From the NCBI RefSeq assembly GCF_001742165.1, contig NZ_CP016442.1, positions 558,001 to 622,000 of the forward strand: a stretch of 64,000 nucleotides of DNA. The letters run 5' to 3'. How positions within the stretch are numbered: position 1 is the stretch's first letter; every line of letters begins with the position of its first letter. This stretch comes from Burkholderia stabilis (GTDB lineage: Bacteria; Pseudomonadota; Gammaproteobacteria; Burkholderiales; Burkholderiaceae). This document shows positions 54,093 to 64,000 of this stretch, piece by piece. The translations under genes and the position numbers were made by a program. Below the pieces are notes generated by a model. It had not been told where the DNA came from and made no database searches. It was given only the letters and a program-made list of their open reading frames with translations.

Positions 54093-55238
54093 ATGAATTT
54101 GCTGAAACGTTACGCTGTGCCCGTTGCCTGCGCGGCGGCTGTCCTGGCATTGGCGGCCTGCTCGTCGTCGAAGGACGCGCGCCGCGTGCCGACGCCGCTC
54201 ACCGAGTTCAAGCCCGTCATGGACGTGCAACAGGTCTGGAAGGCGAGCGTCGGCAAGGGCGGACGCTACCTGTTCTCGCCGGTGGCCGTGGGCGACGCCG
54301 TCTATGCGGCGGGCGAGAACGGTTCGGTCGAGAAGATCGACGCGAAGACGGGCCAGACGGTCTGGCGCTCGAAGGTCGATTCGGACCTGTCGGCCGGTGT
54401 CGGTAGCGACGGCAACCTGACCGCGGTCGGCGCGCTGAAGGGCGGCGTGTTCGTGCTGGGCCCGGATGGCAAGCAACTGTGGAAGACCAGCGTGCAGGGC
54501 GAGATCTTCTCGCCGCCGCTCGTCGGCAACGGTCTCGTAGTCGTCCGCACGATCGACGGCCAGGTGATCGCGTTCAACGCGCAGACGGGCGAGCAGAAGT
54601 GGAACTACCGCAACCGCGCGGTTCCGCTGAACCTGCGCGTGTCGGCCGGCATGACGTTCGCGGGTGACGCGGCGGTGCTGGCGGGCTTCCCCGGCGGCGG
54701 CCTCGTCGCGATCAACCTGCAGACGGGCGAGCCGTTCTGGCAGACGCCCGTGTCGTTCCCGAAGGGCGTCACCGAAGTCGAGCGCATCAACGACGTCAGC
54801 GGCCCGCCAACGCTCGTGGGCGCGGAGGCCTGCGCGGTGACGTTCCAGGGCCAGCTCGGCTGCTTCGATGCGAACTCGGGCCGCCCGCTGTGGGAAAAGG
54901 CGTTCTCGAGCCGCAGCGGTCTCGCCCAGGACGATTCGGTCGTCGCAGGCGGCGACGACTGGTCGGTCGTGACGGCGTACGATGCGGCCTCCGGCAACCA
55001 GCTCTGGCGCAACGACAAGCTGAAGAGCCGTGACGTCGGCGTGCCGTACCTGCTCGGGCATGCAGTCGTGATGGGCGATTACAAGGGCTTCGTGCACTTC
55101 CTGTCGCGCGAAGACGGCAGCTTCATCGCGCGGATGAAGACCGACGGCAGCGCGATTACGGCGGCGCCGGTCCTCGCGGGCAATACGCTCGTCGTGCAGA
55201 CGAAGGACGGCGGCCTGTACGGGTTCCGTCCGCGCTGA
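54093..55238 (+). CDS. bamB: Outer-membrane assembly lipoprotein BamB
   Basis: A 381-residue lipoprotein of the BAM complex. Signal peptide with lipobox VLALAAC (Cys about 23) and SSS after it, so sorted to the outer membrane. The rest is an eight-bladed PQQ-type beta-propeller: repeats such as DAVYAAGENGSVEKIDAKTG, GQVIAFNAQTGEQKWNYRNR, GLVAINLQTGEPFWQTPVSF and GQLGCFDANSGRPLWEKAFS. It follows yfgM by 41 bp. A GC hairpin (55308-55328) lies in the 247-bp gap before der. Confidence 0.95.
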   Translation: MNLLKRYAVPVACAAAVLALAACSSSKDARRVPTPLTEFKPVMDVQQVWKASVGKGGRYLFSPVAVGDAVYAAGENGSVEKIDAKTGQTVWRSKVDSDLSAGVGSDGNLTAVGALKGGVFVLGPDGKQLWKTSVQGEIFSPPLVGNGLVVVRTIDGQVIAFNAQTGEQKWNYRNRAVPLNLRVSAGMTFAGDAAVLAGFPGGGLVAINLQTGEPFWQTPVSFPKGVTEVERINDVSGPPTLVGAEACAVTFQGQLGCFDANSGRPLWEKAFSSRSGLAQDDSVVAGGDDWSVVTAYDAASGNQLWRNDKLKSRDVGVPYLLGHAVVMGDYKGFVHFLSREDGSFIARMKTDGSAITAAPVLAGNTLVVQTKDGGLYGFRPR

Positions 55239-55307
55239 CGCGCAGGAAACATGCGCGGTCGCGGCGTGGCGGGCTTGTCCCGCGCGAGCGCGCCGCGCGA
55301 AATGAAG

Positions 55308-55328
55308 GCGGCCGGTGTTCCCGGCCGC
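55308..55328 (+). terminator. Hairpin in the bamB-der gap
   Basis: GCGGCCGG-TGTTC-CCGGCCGC, a perfect 8-bp stem 70 bases after bamB, followed by TCGGTATTTG. Weak U-tract. Confidence 0.4.
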
Positions 55329-55485
55329 TCGGTATTTGAAAGGCAGTTCGAAACGAAAGACGACGGCGCGCAACGCGCGCCCGGCGCGCGCATCCGGCGC
55401 GGCGCGAATTCGTGATATTTTCATTCAGCGCAGCCGCCCGCAGCAGCGGGCCTCCCGCTGCTGCGCATCACCGTAGAAAACACAG

Positions 55486-56823
55486 ATGAAACCGGTCATT
55501 GCCCTCGTTGGGCGCCCCAATGTGGGGAAATCCACGCTGTTCAACCGGCTCACGCGCTCGCGCGATGCGCTGGTTGCCGACTTGCCCGGCCTGACGCGCG
55601 ATCGCCATTACGGCGAAGGGCGCGTCGGCGAGCGGCCGTACCTGGTCGTCGACACGGGCGGCTTCGAGCCGGTCGCGAAGGACGGCATCCTGCACGAGAT
55701 GGCGCGCCAGACGCGGCAGGCCGTCGAGGAAGCCGACGTCGTCGTGTTCATCGTCGACGGCCGCAACGGCCTCGCGCCGCAGGACAAGTCGATCGCCGAC
55801 TACCTGCGCAAGACCGGCCGACCGATCTTCCTCGTCGTCAACAAGGCCGAGGGGATGAAGTACACGGCGGTCGCGACCGACTTCTACGAACTCGGGCTCG
55901 GCGATCCGCGCGCGATTTCGGCCGCGCACGGCGACGGCGTCACCGACATGATCAACGAGGCGCTGGACGTCGCATACGCGGACCGGCCCGAGGAAGAGGA
56001 CGAGAACGATCCGTCGCGCGGCATCAAGATCGCGATCGTCGGCCGCCCGAACGTCGGCAAGTCGACGCTCGTGAACGCGCTGATCGGCGAGGACCGCGTG
56101 ATCGCGTTCGACATGCCGGGCACCACGCGCGATTCGATTTACGTCGACTTCGAGCGTAACGGCAAGAAATATACGCTGATCGACACGGCCGGCCTGCGCC
56201 GCCGCGGCAAGGTGTTCGAAGCGATCGAGAAGTTCTCGGTCGTGAAGACGCTGCAGTCGATCTCCGATGCGAACGTCGTCATTCTGCTGCTGGATGCGCA
56301 GCAGGACATCTCCGACCAGGACGCGCACATCGCCGGCTTCGTCGTCGAGCAGGGGCGCGCGCTGGTGATCGGCGTCAACAAGTGGGACGGGCTCGACGAC
56401 CACGCACGCGAGCGCGCGAAAGCGGATTTGACCCGCAAGCTGAAATTCCTCGACTTCGCGAAATCGCACTTCATTTCGGCTACCAAGAAGACGGGCATCG
56501 GCACGCTGATGCGCTCGGTCGACGACGCGTACGCGGCGGCGATGGCGAAGCTGCCGACGCCGAAGCTCACGCGCGCGCTGATCGAGGCCGTCGAATTCCA
56601 GCAGCCACGCCGTCGCGGCCCGGTGCGTCCGAAGCTGCGCTACGCGCACCAGGGCGGGCAGAATCCGCCGATCATCGTCATCCACGGTAATGCACTCGAC
56701 GCCGTGACGGAAACGTACAAGCGCTACCTGGAAAACCGGTTCCGCGAAACTTTCTCGCTGACCGGGACTCCATTGCGCATAGAGTTCCGTTCGTCGAACA
56801 ACCCGTACGCGGACAAGGGCTGA
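55486..56823 (+). CDS. der: GTPase Der (EngA), ribosome assembly
   Basis: A 445-residue protein with two tandem G domains and a KH-like C-terminus, essential for 50S subunit maturation. Both G1 motifs are GRPNVGKST (about 8-16 and 186-194). Domain 1 also has [14 protein letters not shown] and NKAEG; domain 2 has [31 protein letters not shown] and NKWDGLD. The C-terminal domain ends with [20 protein letters not shown] series of three small GC hairpins follows before hfq. Confidence 0.97.
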   Translation: MKPVIALVGRPNVGKSTLFNRLTRSRDALVADLPGLTRDRHYGEGRVGERPYLVVDTGGFEPVAKDGILHEMARQTRQAVEEADVVVFIVDGRNGLAPQDKSIADYLRKTGRPIFLVVNKAEGMKYTAVATDFYELGLGDPRAISAAHGDGVTDMINEALDVAYADRPEEEDENDPSRGIKIAIVGRPNVGKSTLVNALIGEDRVIAFDMPGTTRDSIYVDFERNGKKYTLIDTAGLRRRGKVFEAIEKFSVVKTLQSISDANVVILLLDAQQDISDQDAHIAGFVVEQGRALVIGVNKWDGLDDHARERAKADLTRKLKFLDFAKSHFISATKKTGIGTLMRSVDDAYAAAMAKLPTPKLTRALIEAVEFQQPRRRGPVRPKLRYAHQGGQNPPIIVIHGNALDAVTETYKRYLENRFRETFSLTGTPLRIEFRSSNNPYADKG

Positions 56824-56828
56824 AGCAC

Positions 56829-56872
56829 GCCCCGCAAGGGCTAGGCCGCAAGGCCTACGCCCCGGGCGGGGC
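56829..56872 (+). terminator. Cluster of three hairpins between der and hfq
   Basis: GCCC-CGCAA-GGGC, then TAGGCC-GCAA-GGCCTA (56842-56857, a GNRA tetraloop) and GCCCC-GGGC-GGGGC (56859-56872) stand back to back right after the der stop. None has a T-tail; together they could terminate or stabilise the der message. Confidence 0.45.
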
Positions 56873-56885
56873 AGGCAAAATCGGC

Positions 56886-56891
56886 TATAGT
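56886..56891 (+). promoter_or_regulatory. Candidate -10 element of hfq
   Basis: TATAGT (5 of 6 to TATAAT) at 56886-56891, about 75 bases before the hfq ATG; no clear -35 is seen. A CT-rich leader (GGATCTCTTTTTCTTCGCC) follows. Confidence 0.4.
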
Positions 56892-56965
56892 GTAGCGATT
56901 GGCGCCGGATCTCTTTTTCTTCGCCGCCAATCCAGATCAACCTGCAAAAAAAGATGGAGTACGCC

Positions 56966-57205
56966 ATGAGCAACAAAGGGCAATTGTTACAAGACCCGTT
57001 TTTGAACGCACTGCGCAAAGAGCACGTTCCCGTTTCGATCTACCTCGTCAACGGCATCAAGCTCCAAGGGAACATTGAATCGTTCGACCAGTACGTCGTG
57101 TTGCTCCGTAATACGGTGACCCAGATGGTGTACAAGCACGCCATCTCGACGGTCGTGCCGGCGCGCCCGGTGAATTTCCACCCGGACGCGGAAGCCTCGT
57201 CCTAA
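56966..57205 (+). CDS. hfq: RNA chaperone Hfq
   Basis: A 79-residue Sm-like hexamer that pairs small RNAs with mRNAs. Sm1 [20 protein letters not shown] and [16 protein letters not shown], Sm2 with [14 protein letters not shown] (the KH/YKHA motif). The start at 56966 gives the universal [14 protein letters not shown]; an in-frame ATG 12 bases upstream is part of its ribosome site (GGAG). The C-terminal tail is short ([10 protein letters not shown]), as in betaproteobacteria. It leads the hfq-hflX-hflK-hflC group. Confidence 0.97.
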
Positions 57206-57262
57206 CCTATCGCAGCGGCCGGCATCCGGTCGCCGCGAGCGACCGATGCCAGCCGCCTTATC

Positions 57263-58453
57263 TTGACACCCGATAATTTGATCAACGCAGCGCTCGTCGG
57301 CATCGATTTCGGCAAGACCGATTTCGAAGCCAGTCTCGAAGAACTCAGTCTTCTCGCCTCCAGCGCGGGGGCCCGTCCCGCCGTCACCCTCACAGGTCGT
57401 CGCTCCAGTCCCGATGCCAAGATGTTCATCGGCAGCGGCAAAGCCGAAGAACTGCGGCTTGCCTGCGACGCGCACAACGTCGAAATCGTCATCTTCAACC
57501 ACGCACTGGCGCCGGCCCAGCAACGCAATCTGGAGCGAGCGCTTAACAGGCGCGTGGTCGATCGCACGAGCCTCATCCTCGACATCTTTGCGCAGCGTGC
57601 CCGCAGTCACGAAGGCAAGCTGCAGGTCGAGCTCGCGCAGCTTCAATACCTGTCGACGCGGCTCATTCGCGCGTGGACCCACCTTGAGCGGCAAAAAGGC
57701 GGTATCGGCCTGCGCGGCCCCGGCGAAACCCAGCTCGAAACCGACCGCCGGCTGATCGGCGAACGCATCAAGATGCTGAAGTCGCGGCTCGACCGGTTGC
57801 GCCGGCAACACAGCACGCAGCGCCGGCAACGCGCGCGCAGCGGCACGATGTCGGTGTCGCTCGTCGGCTATACGAACGCGGGCAAGTCGACGCTGTTCAA
57901 TGCGCTGACGAAAGCGCAGGCCTACGCGGCCGACCAGCTGTTCGCAACGCTCGATACGACTTCCCGGCGCGTGTACCTCGGCGACGAGGTCGGCCAGATC
58001 GTCGTGTCGGATACGGTCGGGTTCATCCGCGAGCTGCCTCACCAGCTCGTCGCGGCGTTCCGCGCGACCCTCGAGGAAACGATCCACGCGGATCTGCTGC
58101 TGCACGTGGTCGATGCGTCGAGCGCGGTCCGGCTCGAACAGATCGAGCAGGTCAACGGCGTGCTGCACGAGATCGGCGCGGACACGATCCGGCAGGTGCT
58201 GGTGTTCAACAAGATCGACGCGGTGCCTGAGCTGGCGGCCCGCGGCGACGCGGTCGAGCGTGACGAGTATGGTAATATTTCGCGCGTCTTTTTGAGCGCG
58301 CGCACCGGTCAGGGGCTTGACGCGTTGCGTGCCGCCATCGCCGAAATCGCCTCCGCGGAACACCTTTCCGGCACGACGTTACCCAACGGCGCGCTCGACG
58401 GCGCATCCGCTGAACCACACGAAGACCGCACGATTTCCGAACACGGGCGCTAA
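57263..58453 (+). CDS. hflX: GTPase HflX (ribosome splitting factor)
   Basis: A 396-residue GTPase that rescues stalled or heat-damaged 70S ribosomes. N-terminal HflX domain (PDAKMFIGSGKAEELRLACD, VIFNHALAPAQQRNLERALN, VVDRTSLILDIFAQRA), Gly-rich coiled coil GGIGLRGPGETQLETDRRLI, then G domain GYTNAGKSTLFNALTKA (about 203-219), DTVGFIRELPHQLVAAFRAT and NKIDAVPE. The start is a TTG at 57263; another TTG at 57278 (before NAALVGIDFG) is possible. It follows hfq by 57 bp. Confidence 0.94.
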   Translation: MTPDNLINAALVGIDFGKTDFEASLEELSLLASSAGARPAVTLTGRRSSPDAKMFIGSGKAEELRLACDAHNVEIVIFNHALAPAQQRNLERALNRRVVDRTSLILDIFAQRARSHEGKLQVELAQLQYLSTRLIRAWTHLERQKGGIGLRGPGETQLETDRRLIGERIKMLKSRLDRLRRQHSTQRRQRARSGTMSVSLVGYTNAGKSTLFNALTKAQAYAADQLFATLDTTSRRVYLGDEVGQIVVSDTVGFIRELPHQLVAAFRATLEETIHADLLLHVVDASSAVRLEQIEQVNGVLHEIGADTIRQVLVFNKIDAVPELAARGDAVERDEYGNISRVFLSARTGQGLDALRAAIAEIASAEHLSGTTLPNGALDGASAEPHEDRTISEHGR

Positions 58454-58500
58454 CCGGTCCCGGCCGGTTCTCCGGCGTCTAATCTGGTGAACAAACTCTG

Positions 58501-59841
58501 GTGAACGAATACAACGAGCGGAGTACCTGGCGACGGATGCGCGCCTTGCTGTCGATCAACGATCCCCGCTGGGGACGCGGTGACGGCAATGGCAAAGACG
58601 GATCCCGTCCCCGTGCGAACGAATCGAAGCGTCCGCAAGGCGGCGACGGCGATGGTCCGCCCGATCTCGACGAGATGTGGCGCAACTTCAACCGCCGTCT
58701 GAGCGGCCTTTTCGGCGGCAAGGGCGGCAATGGCTTCCGTCCCGACAACGGCCGCGCCGCGCGAGTCGGCGTCGGCATCGTGATCGGCGTGCTGGTCGCG
58801 GTCTATGCGGGTAGCGGGCTGTTCGTCGTGCAGGAAGGCCAGACGGGCGTCGTGCTGCAGTTCGGCAAGCTGTCGGGCACGGTCGGTCAAGGCGTGCACT
58901 GGCGCGCGCCGTACCCGTTCGCGTCGCACGAGATCGTCGATACGTCGCAGGTCCGCTCGATCGAGATCGGCCGCAACAACGTCGTGCGTCTCGCGAACGT
59001 GAAGGAATCGGCGATGCTGACGCGTGATGCCGACATCGTCGACGTGCGTTTCATCGTCCAGTACCGGATTCGTTCCGCGACCGATTACCTGTTCCGCAGC
59101 GTCGATCCCGAGCGCAGCGTGTCGCAGGCCGCGCAGGCCGCGGTGCGTGCGATCGTCGGCACGCGCAGCGCGGCCGACGTGCTTAACCAGGACCGCGACG
59201 CGCTGCGCGAGCAGCTTTCCGCCGCGATCCAGCGTGATCTCGACCGCTACCAGTCGGGGCTCGAGGTGACGGCCGTCACGATGCAGAGCGTTGCGGCGCC
59301 GGAGCAGACGCAGGCCGCCTACGGTGAAGTCGCGAAAGCGCGCGACGAGTGCGAAGCTGCGAAGCGCGCCGCGCAGGCGTATGCCGGCGACCTGCTGCCG
59401 AAGGCGCAGGGCGATGCCGCGAAGCTCGTCGACGAAGCGAAGGCCTATGCCGATCGCGTGGTCACGGAAGCCGAAGGCGATGCCGACCGCTTCAAGCAGG
59501 TCTACGCGCAGTACTCGAAGGCGCCCGCGGTAATCCGCGAGCGGATGTACCTCGAGACGATGCAGGAAATCTATTCGAACGCGACGAAGGTGTTCGTCGG
59601 CAACAAGGGCGGCAACAGCGTCGTCTATCTGCCGCTCGACAAGCTCGTCGAGCAGGGGCGGCAAAACGCCGCGGCGTCCACCGGCGCATCGGCGCCCGAT
59701 GCGGCATCGGCACCGGCGGCCGTCGCTCCGGCGGCGGCAGCGCCTGCGAGCGCGGCACCGGCCGTCGCGGCGTCGGGCGGTGACGTGCTGCGATCGCGAG
59801 AAGCGTTCCGCAGCCGGTCGCGCGAAGACGATCTGAAGTAA
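58501..59841 (+). CDS. hflK: FtsH protease modulator HflK
   Basis: A 446-residue SPFH-domain protein. Cytoplasmic N-terminus is Gly/Arg-rich (RWGRGDGNGKDGSRPRANES), then a membrane helix (VGVGIVIGVLVAVYAGSGLF, about 84-103), the SPFH/band 7 domain (VQEGQTGVVLQFGKLSGTVG, GVHWRAPYPFASHEIVDTSQ), a coiled coil and an Ala/Pro-rich tail. It forms the large HflKC cage around FtsH in the inner membrane. The GTG at 58501 has TCTGGTGAACAAACTCTG upstream and no clear ribosome site, so the start is less certain. hflC follows by 15 bp. Confidence 0.95.
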   Translation: MNEYNERSTWRRMRALLSINDPRWGRGDGNGKDGSRPRANESKRPQGGDGDGPPDLDEMWRNFNRRLSGLFGGKGGNGFRPDNGRAARVGVGIVIGVLVAVYAGSGLFVVQEGQTGVVLQFGKLSGTVGQGVHWRAPYPFASHEIVDTSQVRSIEIGRNNVVRLANVKESAMLTRDADIVDVRFIVQYRIRSATDYLFRSVDPERSVSQAAQAAVRAIVGTRSAADVLNQDRDALREQLSAAIQRDLDRYQSGLEVTAVTMQSVAAPEQTQAAYGEVAKARDECEAAKRAAQAYAGDLLPKAQGDAAKLVDEAKAYADRVVTEAEGDADRFKQVYAQYSKAPAVIRERMYLETMQEIYSNATKVFVGNKGGNSVVYLPLDKLVEQGRQNAAASTGASAPDAASAPAAVAPAAAAPASAAPAVAASGGDVLRSREAFRSRSREDDLK

Positions 59842-59856
59842 CGGAGAGCGCAGAAC

Positions 59857-60756
59857 ATGAACCGAATCATTGCGCTCGTCGTCGCAATCGTGATCGTTGC
59901 CTTCGCGGCGTCCTCGACGGTCCTCACCGTCGATCCGCGCCACGCGGCCGTGCTGTCGGGTCGCGACGGCGCGCAGCCCGAACTCGCGGGCCCCGGCATC
60001 CATTTCAAACTGCCGCCGCCGCTGCAGACGGCCACGCTGGTCGACACGCGCCTGCAATCGCTCGAGTCGTCCGATCCGCTGCAACTGGCAACGGAAGACA
60101 AGCATGACCTGCTCGTCGCGTATGCGGTGAAGTACCGGATCAGCGATCCGATGAAATACTTCACGGCGACGGGTGGCGACCCGGCCGCTGCTGCCGATCG
60201 CCTGGCCGGTGCGCTGAAGAGCGCACTCGGGGACGCATTCGGCAAGCGCGCGCTCGACGATGCCCTCGGCGGCCAGCGTGCGATCGCCGATGCGGCGCGC
60301 GACGCCGTGAAGGATAAGGCGTCCGGTTTCGGCGTCGACGTGGTCGATGTCCAGCTCACGCGCGTCGATTTGCCGGCTGCGCAGACGGACGCCGTCTATC
60401 AACGGATGATCGGTGCACTGCGCGATCAGGCGGCGAAGGTGCGTGCGGAAGGCGCGGCCGACGTCGAGCAGATCAAGGCGGACGCCGAACGCGAACAGCA
60501 GGCCGTGCTCGCTAACGCGTACAAGTCCGCGCAGACGATCAAGGGCGAGGGCGATGCGAAGGCTGCGACGATTGCCGCCGACGCATTCGGCCGCGATCCG
60601 CAGTTCTATCAGTTCTACGCGAGCCTGCAGGCTTACCGGCACACGTTCAAGCGCAACGACATCATCGTCGTCGATCCCGACAGCGAGTTCTTCCGCTTCA
60701 TGCGCAGCCCGACGGGCGGTGCCGCACCGGCGGCGCCTGCTCCCCGCAAACATTGA
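59857..60756 (+). CDS. hflC: FtsH protease modulator HflC
   Basis: A 299-residue partner of HflK: N-terminal membrane anchor (IIALVVAIVIVAFAASSTVL), SPFH domain (TVDPRHAAVLSGRDGAQPEL, HFKLPPPLQTATLVDTRLQS), a long helical region with GAADVEQIKADAEREQQAVL, and FYASLQAYRHTFKRNDIIVV near the end. ACGGAGAG upstream of the ATG. Acts with HflK to limit FtsH proteolysis of membrane proteins. A GC hairpin (60763-60783) lies after its stop, before the DUF2065 gene. Confidence 0.96.
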   Translation: MNRIIALVVAIVIVAFAASSTVLTVDPRHAAVLSGRDGAQPELAGPGIHFKLPPPLQTATLVDTRLQSLESSDPLQLATEDKHDLLVAYAVKYRISDPMKYFTATGGDPAAAADRLAGALKSALGDAFGKRALDDALGGQRAIADAARDAVKDKASGFGVDVVDVQLTRVDLPAAQTDAVYQRMIGALRDQAAKVRAEGAADVEQIKADAEREQQAVLANAYKSAQTIKGEGDAKAATIAADAFGRDPQFYQFYASLQAYRHTFKRNDIIVVDPDSEFFRFMRSPTGGAAPAAPAPRKH

Positions 60757-60792
60757 CCTTGGGGCGCCGCGACGAGCGGCGCCGTCGCTCGC

Positions 60793-60984
60793 ATGGATCT
60801 GGCTGGCTCGTTGTTGCTCGCAGTAGCGCTGATGCTGATTATCGAGGGGGCGTTCCCCTTCGTGTTTCCCGTCGCCTGGCGCGACACGTTTCGTAGAATA
60901 GCCGAGCGGCCGCCGCATCATATCCGGATCGGCGGGCTGATCGTGATGGCGCTCGGGCTCGTGCTGCTGCTGCTCGCCACCTGA
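60793..60984 (+). CDS. DUF2065 small inner-membrane protein (YjeT-like)
   Basis: A 63-residue protein with two membrane helices (LAGSLLLAVALMLIIEGAFP and IRIGGLIVMALGLVLLLLAT) and a short basic loop WRDTFRRIAERPPHHIR. This matches the DUF2065/YjeT family, which sits between hflC and hisZ/purA in many beta- and gammaproteobacteria. Function unknown; its fixed place next to hflKC hints at a link to membrane protein quality control, but this is inference. Confidence 0.88.
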   Translation: MDLAGSLLLAVALMLIIEGAFPFVFPVAWRDTFRRIAERPPHHIRIGGLIVMALGLVLLLLAT

Positions 60985-61086
60985 TCCGGACGGCGCATCC
61001 GCCGTTCGTCCCGCCCGATTCCGAATTTCCGATTCATTTCTCGGCGCGCCTGTCGCGCGCTGTTTCCCCGTCGTAGGACCGTACCG

Positions 61087-62235
61087 ATGTCGACCTGGTT
61101 ACTTCCCGAGAATATCGCCGACGTACTGCCGTCGGAAGCGCGCAAGATCGAGGAGCTGCGCCGCAGGCTGCTCGACCGCTTCCGCTCGTACGGCTACGAG
61201 ATGGTGATGCCGCCGCTGCTCGAGTATCTCGAGTCGCTGCTGACGAGCGGCGGCGCCGATCTGCGCCTGCGCACCTTCAAGCTGGTCGATCAGCTGTCGG
61301 GTCGCACGCTCGGCCTGCGCGCCGACATCACGCCGCAGGTCGCGCGTATCGACGCACACCTGCTGAACCGTCAGGGCGTGACACGCCTCTGCTATGCGGG
61401 CCACGTGATGCATACGCGTCCGCGCGGCCTGCACGCGACGCGCGAACAGATCCAGATCGGCGCCGAAATCTACGGGCATGCGGGGCTGGAAGCCGATCTC
61501 GAGATCCAGCAACTGATGCTCGACGCGCTGCATCTCGCCGGCCTGTCGAGCATCCGTCTCGACCTGGGCCATGCGGGCGTGCTCGCGGCGCTGCTGGCAC
61601 GCGACGCGCAGGCTGCCGAGCGCGGCGAGTCGCTGTACGACGCGCTGTCGGGCAAGGACGTGCCGCTGTTGAACGAGCTGACTGACGATCTGGGTGCCGA
61701 TACGCGCGCCGCGCTGCGCGCGCTGCCGAACCTTTACGGTGATGCGAGCGTGCTTGCCGAGGCGCGCGCCCGGTTGCCGGTTCTGCCCGAAATCACGCGG
61801 GCGCTCGACGATCTGGCACAGCTCGCCGCGCAGGCGAAGGGGGCCGAGGTGGCGATCGACCTCGCCGACCTGCGCGGTTACGCGTATCACAGCGGCGCGA
61901 TGTTCAGTGCCTACATCGACGGCGTGCCGAACGCGATCGCGCGCGGCGGCCGCTACGACCACGTCGGCCAGGCGTATGGCCGCGCCAGACCGGCAACGGG
62001 TTTCTCGCTCGACCTGCGCGAGCTTGCGCGGATTTCGCCGGTCGAGGCGCGCGGCACCGCGATTCTCGCACCGTGGGCGCAGGACGATGCGCTGCGTGCT
62101 GCGGTCGCGGCGCTGCGCGATGCGGGCGAGGTCGTGATCCAGGCGCTGCCGGGCCACGACCACGTGCTCGACGAGTTCGCATGCGACCGTTCGCTCGTCG
62201 AGCGCAACGGCGCATGGGTGGTCGAACCCCGATAA
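61087..62235 (+). CDS. hisZ: ATP phosphoribosyltransferase regulatory subunit HisZ
   Basis: A 382-residue catalytically inactive paralog of histidyl-tRNA synthetase that activates the short form of HisG, the first enzyme of histidine synthesis. It keeps the class II core ([72 protein letters not shown]) but lacks the anticodon-binding domain. hisG is not in this window. It lies between DUF2065 and purA, its usual place in betaproteobacteria. Confidence 0.95.
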   Translation: MSTWLLPENIADVLPSEARKIEELRRRLLDRFRSYGYEMVMPPLLEYLESLLTSGGADLRLRTFKLVDQLSGRTLGLRADITPQVARIDAHLLNRQGVTRLCYAGHVMHTRPRGLHATREQIQIGAEIYGHAGLEADLEIQQLMLDALHLAGLSSIRLDLGHAGVLAALLARDAQAAERGESLYDALSGKDVPLLNELTDDLGADTRAALRALPNLYGDASVLAEARARLPVLPEITRALDDLAQLAAQAKGAEVAIDLADLRGYAYHSGAMFSAYIDGVPNAIARGGRYDHVGQAYGRARPATGFSLDLRELARISPVEARGTAILAPWAQDDALRAAVAALRDAGEVVIQALPGHDHVLDEFACDRSLVERNGAWVVEPR

Positions 62236-62315
62236 ACAGGCGTTCGCGGGCCGTGCTTCGGCGTGCATATCGTTGAAGCGAAACGGAAAAATTCGGAATC
62301 GCCCGCGAACATAGG

Positions 62316-62321
62316 TAGAAT
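62316..62321 (+). promoter_or_regulatory. Candidate -10 element of purA
   Basis: TAGAAT (5 of 6 to TATAAT) at 62316-62321, 27 bases before the purA ATG, with TTCGGA at 18-bp spacing as a weak -35. It would allow purA expression independent of hisZ. Confidence 0.45.
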
Positions 62322-62339
62322 ACGTTTTTAACCAGCTAA

Positions 62340-63695
<1,356 letters not shown>

Positions 63696-63702
63696 TTTCC
63701 AG

Positions 63703-64000
63703 ATGACGCAGCAAATGACGATGACCGCGGCAGACTTGATGACCGATCCGCGCAACGACGACAAGAACCTGTGGGTAGGCTGGGACGAGTATCACCGTCT
63801 GATCGAGCTGCTCGCGCTGCAAGTGCACGCATCGGGCTGGAAGTTCGACCAGATCCTGTGCCTCGCGCGCGGTGGGCTGCGTGTAGGCGATCAGCTGTCG
63901 CGCATCTATGACGTGCCGCTCGCGATTCTCGCGACGAGCTCGTACCGTGAAGCGGCCGGCACCGAGCAGGGTGATCTCGACATCGCGCAGTACATCACGA
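63703..64000 (+). CDS. Phosphoribosyltransferase (3' end outside window)
   Basis: The first 99 residues of a PRTase-fold protein: DDKNLWVGWDEYHRLIELLA, FDQILCLARGGLRVGDQLSR (conserved PPi loop region) and LAILATSSYREAAGTEQGDL. The pattern resembles xanthine-guanine/hypoxanthine phosphoribosyltransferases of the Gpt-like group often found after purA in betaproteobacteria. The PRPP-binding motif that would confirm this lies beyond the right edge. Start ATG at 63703, 8 bp after purA. Confidence 0.8.
   Translation, partial: MTQQMTMTAADLMTDPRNDDKNLWVGWDEYHRLIELLALQVHASGWKFDQILCLARGGLRVGDQLSRIYDVPLAILATSSYREAAGTEQGDLDIAQYIT

Overview
The window looks like a piece of chromosome 1 of a Burkholderia species, most likely a member of the Burkholderia cepacia complex. 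The evidence is high GC with strong G/C third-position preference, conserved betaproteobacterial gene orders (surE-pcm-nlpD-rpoS; ispG-hisS-yfgM-bamB-der-hfq-hflX-hflK-hflC-hisZ-purA; trxA-rho; ffs-dnaX-ybaB-recR), and an Ara4N lipid A modification operon of Burkholderia type. The species cannot be fixed from this sequence alone. I see no insertion sequence, prophage, CRISPR array, tRNA or rRNA.

Layout. 1-3.4 kb (minus): arnT, a four-helix EamA/SMR-like protein and arnB (running off the left edge), which add 4-amino-4-deoxy-L-arabinose to lipid A; then a small Mth938-like protein. 4-8.2 kb (plus): alaA, hom and thrC, for amino acid synthesis. 8.5-10.7 kb (plus): moeA, moaD and moaE for molybdenum cofactor, with four perfectly spaced 49-bp palindromic tandem repeats between moaD and moaE. 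10.7-12.1 kb: a group III truncated haemoglobin divergent from the nitric-oxide sensor gene nsrR. 12.2-14.9 kb: clpB behind a heat-shock-type promoter. 14.9-17.2 kb: a YidB-like protein, an exported helix-hairpin-helix protein with a histone-H1-like tail, and a MerR regulator overlapping a carboxymuconolactone decarboxylase-like gene.

17.2-25.8 kb is the main accessory-like block: acoR (sigma-54 activator, minus) divergent from acoX, a short-chain dehydrogenase, acoA, acoB, acoC and a dedicated lipoyl synthase. A sigma-54 promoter with an intact -24/-12 and upstream inverted repeats lies between them. Together these encode an inducible acetoin-cleaving dehydrogenase that makes acetyl-CoA and acetaldehyde.

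25.8-32.6 kb (minus): a MATE transporter coupled to a GT-C-like membrane protein, rpmE2, mtfA, and an MFS exporter overlapped by its MerR regulator, which has a clear 19-bp-spacer promoter/operator. 32.6-38.5 kb: rho and trxA (minus), then the 4.5S RNA, dnaX, ybaB and recR. 38.5-46.8 kb: a family III CoA-transferase, surE-pcm-nlpD-rpoS, a 3'-5' exonuclease, an EEP-family hydrolase (minus) and rlmD. 46.8-64 kb: a Bax-inhibitor-1 protein (minus), then a long housekeeping run from ndk to purA and a phosphoribosyltransferase cut by the right edge.

The most interesting signals are the 49-bp repeat array, the aco promoter architecture with its private lipoyl synthase, two predicted leaderless genes (dnaX, surE), the two MerR operators, the NsrR/haemoglobin intergenic region, and unusual low-complexity extensions on Pcm and the HhH protein. 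Nothing here amounts to a clearly new multi-gene system.
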